From NCBI GenBank assembly GCA_020747015.1, contig JAGTJM010000051.1, forward strand, positions 1 to 64,000: a DNA stretch of 64,000 nt, in the 5' to 3' direction. Shown piece after piece: positions 58,226 to 64,000 of this stretch; position 1 is the first letter of the stretch; every line of letters starts with the position of its first letter. Origin of the DNA: Pyrenochaeta sp. MPI-SDFR-AT-0127 (lineage: Eukaryota; Ascomycota; Dothideomycetes; Pleosporales; Cucurbitariaceae). The notes under the pieces are model-generated. The model had not been told where the DNA came from. It searched no databases and was given only the letters and a program-made list of their open reading frames with translations. The translations under genes and the position numbers were made by a program.

Positions 58226-60158
58226 TTACGACCGGTCGGGAATGATTGGTAAAAGTAACCAGCTATCCTCACCACCCACGTGCAAATTGTTCACACCATC
58301 GAACACTTGCCTGTTACGATCCTCGGCATGTTCGTGTGAGAAATTCCCCACGCCTTGTGTATCATGTCCGGCGACCTCGAATACTAGTGTCTCTCCCTCC
58401 TCCAACACTACGTTTGTGGGCCACACTTCTACATCAACTTCATATACCTCTCCCTCATGCACTTCTTCCACATCAGTCGATTTGTAGCCACGATATGGGA
58501 GATATGGGCGATGAAGAGGGTGTGAAGGATCCGTTTTACGTAAAGAGACTCGCTGCCAACCTTTTACGAGTGGAACAGGATCGCCCATTGTGCCAGTGTA
58601 GAAGACTTCTAACCCATCTTTTGCCAATTTTCGGAGAGTCACAAAGATATCGATATCTTTGGGCGTCTGCTCGCCTTTACTCGAGAAGGAGATGCTCAAG
58701 TGCGCGAGAATGTGACCCGTTATCTCAAGTATATTGGGGGATGTGTAGCGGAACTGCACAGGCTCACCGCCTAAAGCATCGTATGAAAAGATCTTCTTCA
58801 AGTCCAACGGCGTTTCAGACATTTTTCTCTCCTCAGTCAAGTAAAGTCTCGTGTACGATGTGCCTGGTATGGGCCAGTCGATCTCGCCTCGTGTCGGAAA
58901 CGCAAGCTCACGCAGTGGATCATCGACGCCGCAGTCTCCCTTTCTCAAGCAAAGCTTTACACGGGGCTGAACACCTGTTTTCCAGCCATCATAATCGTTC
59001 TCTTTGAGGAAAGAGTCAAAGAAAGATTGCTGCAGCTTAGCAGAGTGGTCGTAGTAGAACGGTAGATCATGCCGGCCAACTATGAAATGTAAGAACTTGT
59101 AGTTTGAGGAAGCGCGCATCCAGCCTAAAACATTACCGCGCAGATGAAGGAGGATTCCACCCTAGCCGGTATCGTTAGCATTGGTAAAAGCACCGAAGCG
59201 TTAACGGAAAACCAACCCAGTTTGCTACGCTAAGGAGCGGGATTTCGATGTTTTCCACATCGAAATTACGGCTAGCATAGTATTCTTCATCTAGAAAGCG
59301 GTGAGATGCTGTGTCTAACATTTGATTGCGTCTTTTTGCAAGCAAAGTTGTCTCATCGAGGTCGCCATCTAATGTGTCCAAACCCCATTCCCTGGCTGCG
59401 CGACCCGGCTTGCCATATTGATTTGGTTGTACAGCATTCTCCCACCAAAACTCTAGAGCACATAAAGTCAGTAAGATTCTTACATTCTGTCGGTTAGGGC
59501 ACTCACTAATAAAGCGATCTGATAAGACACCACCGTGCCTTACGCGATCTCGATAATAGTCACTCATTCCTTCCCATGGGATGATGGCCGCCAACCCTTT
59601 CGGTTTCCTAGCGGCAACTCTCCATTGCGTACCTGCATAATAGCTAATCCCTAGCAATCCAACCTTTCCAGACGACCACTCTTGCTCCGCAGACCATTCG
59701 ATTACGTCGAAGAATGCCTCGCTTGTTCCACGGGACATGGTATCAAGTTCACCCGGACTTTGGCCTGTACCTCGCTCATCGACGCGGACTACAATGTAGC
59801 CTTGTGAGGTCCAGTAACCAGGATCAGGTGTTTCCCATGCAGCATGGGCTGACTTCATGTTCGGATTTAGTTGTGACCAGGATTTGGGGTAGAAAACATT
59901 GTATGGAACATCTTTGCCGTCTATCAAGTGTTAGTAAATATGCTTTTCAGATGTACATACTTCGATAAGAGACATACAAGGTCCATAGGTCGCAATGACA
60001 GGATATCGTTTAGTTCCAAAAGGAGCAGCATCTTTAGGAAGAAAGATGTTGCAACGAAGAAACCCTTTGTCGAAAGTCTTGAGTGGAATATCCTTGTGTT
60101 GCATAAATACATAAGGAAAAGAGTCACAATCTATGCTCAGATACTTGTCGGAAGTCAT
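58226..60158 (-). CDS. CocE/NonD-type serine hydrolase (X-Pro dipeptidyl-peptidase S15 family)
   Basis: Minus-strand exons 60158-59978, 59920-59507, 59452-59217 and 59161-58226; introns 53-57 bases; 588 residues. N-terminal alpha/beta domain: DIPLKTFDKGFLRCNIFLPKD, PVIATYGPYGKDVPYN across junction 1, VVRVDERGTGQSPG, then GLLGISYYAGTQW with nucleophile Ser153. Junction 2 makes FIKFWWENAVQPNQYGKPG, and junction 3 makes SVANWGGILLHLRGNVLGW. HFIVGRHDLPFYYDH follows and may supply the catalytic Asp. The C-terminal jelly-roll domain (AHLSISFSSKGEQTPKDIDIFVTL) ends with the expected GHDTQGVGNFSHEHAEDRNR. Members hydrolyse esters or amides such as cocaine-type benzoyl esters and acylated amino acids. 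No signal peptide, so cytosolic. Confidence 0.92.
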
Positions 60159-60582
60159 GATGATTGTAGTTCACGTATCTGCTGTGCAAGAGCTCTCGTG
60201 AACACTCAAATAAATTTCTCTAAACCACGTGCCAATGACCAAATATGAACCAACATGCTTCGTATGATTCTACCGACTTTTGGGCGCGAAGCGACTTGCT
60301 GAGCGGCTGGTAGTCGCGGGCCGAGCGTAGTTGTTTCTTGAGACATTCCACTAGCGTAGGGTGGAGGCGGAGCTGTTCCGAAGCGTTGAGACGAGGTCGG
60401 CACGGCTCCACAATATCAACTATCAAGTGGACCCATCGACCAAACCCACCGCATACTCCTATTCAGAGACTATGAACAATGGCTAGATTGCGCACAAACG
60501 TTTGAAAGACCTAGGTCAGCTCTCAACCTTGCATGACATTCGTCTTGTGATCAAACAACCACAAAAAACACTCTACAATACA
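60159..60582. promoter_or_regulatory. Divergent promoter between S15 hydrolase and small membrane protein genes
   Basis: 424 bases, no gene supported. Confidence 0.45.
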
Positions 60583-61101
60583 ATGGCTACCCTCGCTTCC
60601 ACGACCATGGTCGATAATGAGTCCGATCGACGTCCAGAAGACAATTCCAGTCCCATAACTATATTAGCTGATTATGATTTACATCGTTCAACTACTCGAC
60701 CCAACGATGCAGCAGGCGACGTGCTTGTAGGTGGGCACACCTTGCGAGAACGCCAACCCATCGATTTTGACCCGAGCCTTGCCCCTCACCCTACAGTCAC
60801 ATATCCGGTCTCGAATCCTAGTTGGTGGCAATCTACGTATAGAAGGGTGCCAGACTATCGCCCTGTGAATAAGCACCTAGACCTGGAAGAGAGAAGGCAA
60901 AACGCAGTATTTACTGTTGTGGGAAGCTTCATGGTTTTCGGCTGTATGACCATCGCCGTGAGTTCATTACATTCGGAAAAAGGTGCCCTATGGCTAATAC
61001 ATATTACAGTCTTCTGCATGGGCATGGAGGAATACTTTAGGACAGTTGACAGACATTGGCCTTCACAAAGTTGGAGGAAATTGGTGAACAATATTAATTG
61101 A
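60583..61101 (+). CDS. Small membrane protein of unknown function
   Basis: Single exon, 172 residues from the ATG at 60583 (context acaATGGCT); the in-frame upstream start is less likely. The first 100 residues are hydrophilic with many Asp/Arg/Pro. Two hydrophobic stretches follow: NAVFTVVGSFMVFGCMTIAV and GALWLIHITVFCMG, probably two membrane helices. It ends with a basic, Trp-containing tail (RHWPSQSWRKLVNNIN). No family recognised. Confidence 0.58.
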   Translation: MATLASTTMVDNESDRRPEDNSSPITILADYDLHRSTTRPNDAAGDVLVGGHTLRERQPIDFDPSLAPHPTVTYPVSNPSWWQSTYRRVPDYRPVNKHLDLEERRQNAVFTVVGSFMVFGCMTIAVSSLHSEKGALWLIHITVFCMGMEEYFRTVDRHWPSQSWRKLVNNIN

Positions 61102-61406
61102 GGGCATATTTGATTGTACTCTGTCTGTTGAAATCAAGCTAGGATTCTGTTAAATAACTATGAGGTGCATTGAAGTGCGTAAGATGAAGGCAATAGAGTC
61201 AGAAGAAAGTTCAATAGCCGACAAGTCCATCCCAATTCTGTAACCAAAATATAAGCTCTTGATGATATACTTTCAAGGGAATACCTCTTATAACAAGCCA
61301 GGATATAGGTATGGATATGTAACTATAATTATACTTTATCATATATGAGAGAGAGAATAGGAATTTTGAAGTTTTATAGAGTATAACTCATTCTACAAAT
61401 TTATAT
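61102..61406. other. Intergenic region between convergent genes
   Basis: About 305 AT-rich bases; no gene seen. Confidence 0.5.
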
Positions 61407-62392
61407 TTATACAATTTTGTATGCATCCCAGCTTCCGAGTTGATACTGTGTATTGCACATGTTGACAAGTTCCCAACACTCAGAGAGCATAGTATTTGGT
61501 CCTATGTCATCTTTTGACCCAGCAGCACCGGCTGCAAAAAGAGACGCCATCCAATGGTCGTCTGTACCGTGAGCTTCCTTATACCTAGGATGTTTCATCA
61601 TTCTGGTTATCGCCCGTCGAAGCTCCGGGCCTGTATTCTTAGTAATCACGTCTTCTACTGCCTGTCGGAACTCTAAAGCCCATGTTCCCGGTGGAACTGG
61701 CTGAGCAAAGTTGTCTCGGTAAATCATCATATCCGCCCAATGGTTCCGGTACAAATTGTGTACTGAGCCTCCACTCCCAATGATTAAAGTGTCATCGTAA
61801 CGCAGTGGGCGAAGAGCCACGCCGATCTTCAGGTGGAAATGCGACTCATAGCGTGCATTCATCGAAACGATGGTAGTTGGGAGTGGAATGCAGTGCGGAA
61901 ACATGCGGATAATGATGAGGAATGTGTCGTGTATCCAGTCGAAGTTCGGAGCCGGTTTAGCGTTGATCCCGGCATCCTTCAGAAGCTTGATGACCTTTTC
62001 ACCACCTTCGATATCAGGTTTTACTCTGTACGGTAGATAGCGAGAGTCTTTGACAGAGCCGACTGGAAGCATCTTTGGGTTTGGGTTCATGCTGACTTCA
62101 ACAGCGTCGCCTAGTGTCTCCCAATGCGCACCCTGAAGGTGTCTTCATCAGCTCGATGGGTCACAACCAAGAGGAAAGGACAAGTACCATCATAACTATT
62201 CTTTTAATGCCTCTCCGCAACGCCTCGTTGCCTACTTGCTCCCAAAGTCTTGCTGGCTCGGATTCCTCGCCCAGCATCATGGTTGAGCCATGGGCAAACA
62301 AGAACACTGGCGCAATACCTGCAATAGTCAGCTTCGATACAATTTCATCTGCACAAAAAGTATTTCAGGGCGCTATCACCTTTCCTTGACAT
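61407..62392 (-). CDS. LigB-family extradiol ring-cleavage dioxygenase (DODA-like)
   Basis: Minus-strand exons 62392-62380, 62318-62188 and 62132-61407; introns 61 and 55 bases; 289 residues. The first coding exon is only 13 bases (MSRK plus one base). It was chosen because it alone gives the short family N-terminus, MSRKGIAPVFLFAHGSTMMLGEES, in phase. Metal-binding histidines are His14 (FAHGS) and His51 (MMGAHWE, across junction 2); the family motifs VSMNPNP, FDWIHDTF, SMNARYESHFHLKIG and SGGSVHNLYRNHW follow, with DDHWMASLFAAGAAG near the end. Such enzymes use Fe(II) or Zn(II) and O2 to open catechol-type rings, as in 4,5-DOPA dioxygenase. It fits an aromatic degradation role beside the esterase and aldehyde dehydrogenase genes. 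Confidence 0.92.
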
Positions 62393-62713
62393 ACCTCCGA
62401 GATATCTAATATTTCAAGAGAGGTTGATTAACACTGATCTCAACGACAAAGTTGGGTCTGGAATAAGCTCGATACTTTGTCGCACATGACAGTTCTAGGT
62501 ATCTATTACTTGCTGCTTCGGGGTCGGTACTCATCCGTTGACATACTGTTGCTGGGTGCTTGGGGTAGGGCGAATGTGGAGCCGTCCCGTGCCCCGAAAA
62601 GTCCACGAACCAGACTAGCGCGGAAAAGACTAGCGCAATGATGTGGTGTACACGAAGAGTGATAATAACATGTGAGTCTTATCCAGCTCCTGGTTATATC
62701 TCCTCCATTACGA
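62393..62713. promoter_or_regulatory. Divergent promoter between the dioxygenase and aldehyde dehydrogenase genes
   Basis: 321 bases between divergent starts; no gene supported. Shared control of the two enzymes is plausible. Confidence 0.45.
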
Positions 62714-64000
62714 ATGGAACTCACGAAGAACATGTCTGCAGTGTCAGCAGAAGAGACGCTTGAGCGCATCGGCATTGCCTGGACTGAGGGTCGGCTTGAG
62801 AATGTTCTCGAGCGTCAAAAGCAGTTAGCATTCTTGCACAAAGCCGTTCGAAAGCATTTCGACGACATCATCAGAGCAATACAACAAGGTTAGATTACTT
62901 GAGGTATCTTCGGCGAGATGCAAATTGGCTAATGTATCTGATAGACCAAAAACGTAGTACGGATATTGCTGCGATAGAGCTTGTTAATGTTCTTGACACA
63001 ATCAACGCTCTCTATGAGCGTGTGGATTTCCACGATGTACTCGCTAAAGAACAAGATTTGAAAAATGGGGGTAGTTTTGCAAGCTTCCTTGTCCCTCGTG
63101 GCGCAGCCTTAGTCGTCCAGCTATCATCATCTCCTCTCATCTCTACCCTAGGTCCGCTCGCCGCAGCACTAGCTGCTGGTAGTCCGACAGTCATACTTGG
63201 TTCTAGCAAGCTCACAGCCACGAACGAAATTCTTCAGCAAATTATACTAGACAGTCTAGATCGGGAGGCTTTTCATTTCGAGAAAAATACTGACTCATCA
63301 GCGGCCCAAGCATTTACACAGCAACCGTATGCGACTGCCATCTTGCCAGACCTCCAGGCACGCGAGATGTTTGGGCCTCTAGTTGTTTCTAAGAATATGT
63401 CGATACGTCTGATTGAGCCATATTATGGCGTTCCTGCAGGTATCATTGATCGAAGTTATACGGGCCCCTTTGAACAGGTTGTTGGGCACATTTGTCGAAC
63501 AACACCGGGCGATTCGACTTGCAATCCACTCCGGGTTCCACGTCTTTTCTTTGTAGATGAGTCTATCATCAGTGCATTCAAAATTGCGTGTCGATCCCGC
63601 CAAGAAGGTACTGGACCTGATCTGGAAGACTTGCTTCGAAAATACTACACAGGTTATACTCCCAGGTTCTCAGGATCCAGAGAACGCCAGCGTGGCCTAA
63701 ACACTGAGCTTGCCATGTCAGAGTAAGATATCGATATCTGTTTGAGTAGCTGCATAGTGATAACACTGCGCAGAAATATTGCCACAATTACGCTCACGAG
63801 CGGCCCTGAGATCGTGCTGATCCCTACAACGAGTCTGGACAATTCAATAGATATGTTGAATAAAATGTAGGCCAATTCAGGCCATTCTACCACTATTAGA
63901 CGATTAATAACGATTTATAGAAATGCCGGAACCGGATCCCAAGCCTTGTACATTTTTGCGGGGCGAAAGGAGGCGCTTTATCTTGGGAGCTTTATTACCA
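62714..64000 (+). CDS. Aldehyde dehydrogenase-like protein, atypical, cut by the right edge
   Basis: Exons 62714-62888, 62945-63722, 63774-63866 and 63921 to the edge; introns 51-56 bases; 375 residues visible. Two apparent stop codons are removed by introns (GTAAGA...CAG and GTAGGC...TAG), and the fourth exon gives NAGTGSQALYIFAGRKEALYLGSFI, the ALDH segment after the active site. The N-terminus (SAEETLERIGIAWTEGRLENVLERQKQL) and PRGAALVVQLSSSPLISTLGPLAAALAAG match class 3-type fungal ALDHs. The usual ELGGK motif is missing; the region reads IRLIEPYYGVPAG instead. The Cys of the GQxC motif is also displaced (GDSTCNPLRVPRLFFVDES). So it may be inactive or specialised. Divergent from the ring-cleavage dioxygenase. 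Confidence 0.85.

Overview
The window looks like accessory DNA from a filamentous ascomycete (Pezizomycotina). Nearly all genes carry short GT-AG introns, mostly 45-115 bases, often with CTAAC/CTAAT-like branch sites. The families are typical of that group: Fung_rhodopsin membrane proteins, a HET-domain gene, a Zn2Cys6 regulator, flavin monooxygenases, a LigB dioxygenase and an ankyrin protein. I cannot assign a class from the sequence alone. Exon models were assembled by hand from splice signals, phase and family motifs.

Layout. 1-9.1 kb: a 3' gene fragment at the left edge, then three separate Fung_rhodopsin (PTH11-like) genes; the first has nine exons, two of them very small. 9.1-12.9 kb: an AT-rich gap and a decayed HET gene with no ATG and a 3' frameshift. 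12.9-17.4 kb: an alpha/beta hydrolase resembling the AF380 polyketide-transferase family (one-base frameshift), a metallo-beta-lactamase (MBL) fold enzyme and a cis-CaaD-like tautomerase. 19.8-27.0 kb: an ankyrin protein, a mitochondrial class III aminotransferase and an S/R/A-rich protein of unknown function; this part is more housekeeping-like.

28.0-34.3 kb, module 1: a short-chain dehydrogenase (SDR) divergent from a Baeyer-Villiger type monooxygenase (BVMO), which faces a Zn2Cys6 regulator. 34.3-37.4 kb: repeats, hairpins and a broken gene. 37.6-40.4 kb: two conserved-looking genes of unknown function. 41.1-50.6 kb, module 2: a major facilitator (MFS) transporter divergent from an MBL-fold lactonase-like enzyme, then a second BVMO, a zinc alcohol dehydrogenase and a tannase/feruloyl esterase. 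51.6-57.0 kb: a fourth Fung_rhodopsin gene and an APC permease. 58.2-64.0 kb: a CocE-type S15 hydrolase, a small membrane protein, a LigB/DODA extradiol dioxygenase and an atypical aldehyde dehydrogenase cut by the right edge.

How they may work together (inference): module 2 holds the enzyme types for alcohol -> ketone -> lactone/ester -> hydroxy acid conversion plus a transporter and a secreted esterase. Module 1 holds a shorter version (SDR and BVMO) with its own candidate regulator. The right end adds ring-cleavage, aldehyde oxidation and ester/amide hydrolysis. Together this could be an aromatic/alicyclic ester catabolism island or a pair of small biosynthetic clusters; no polyketide synthase, NRPS or terpene synthase backbone gene is visible.
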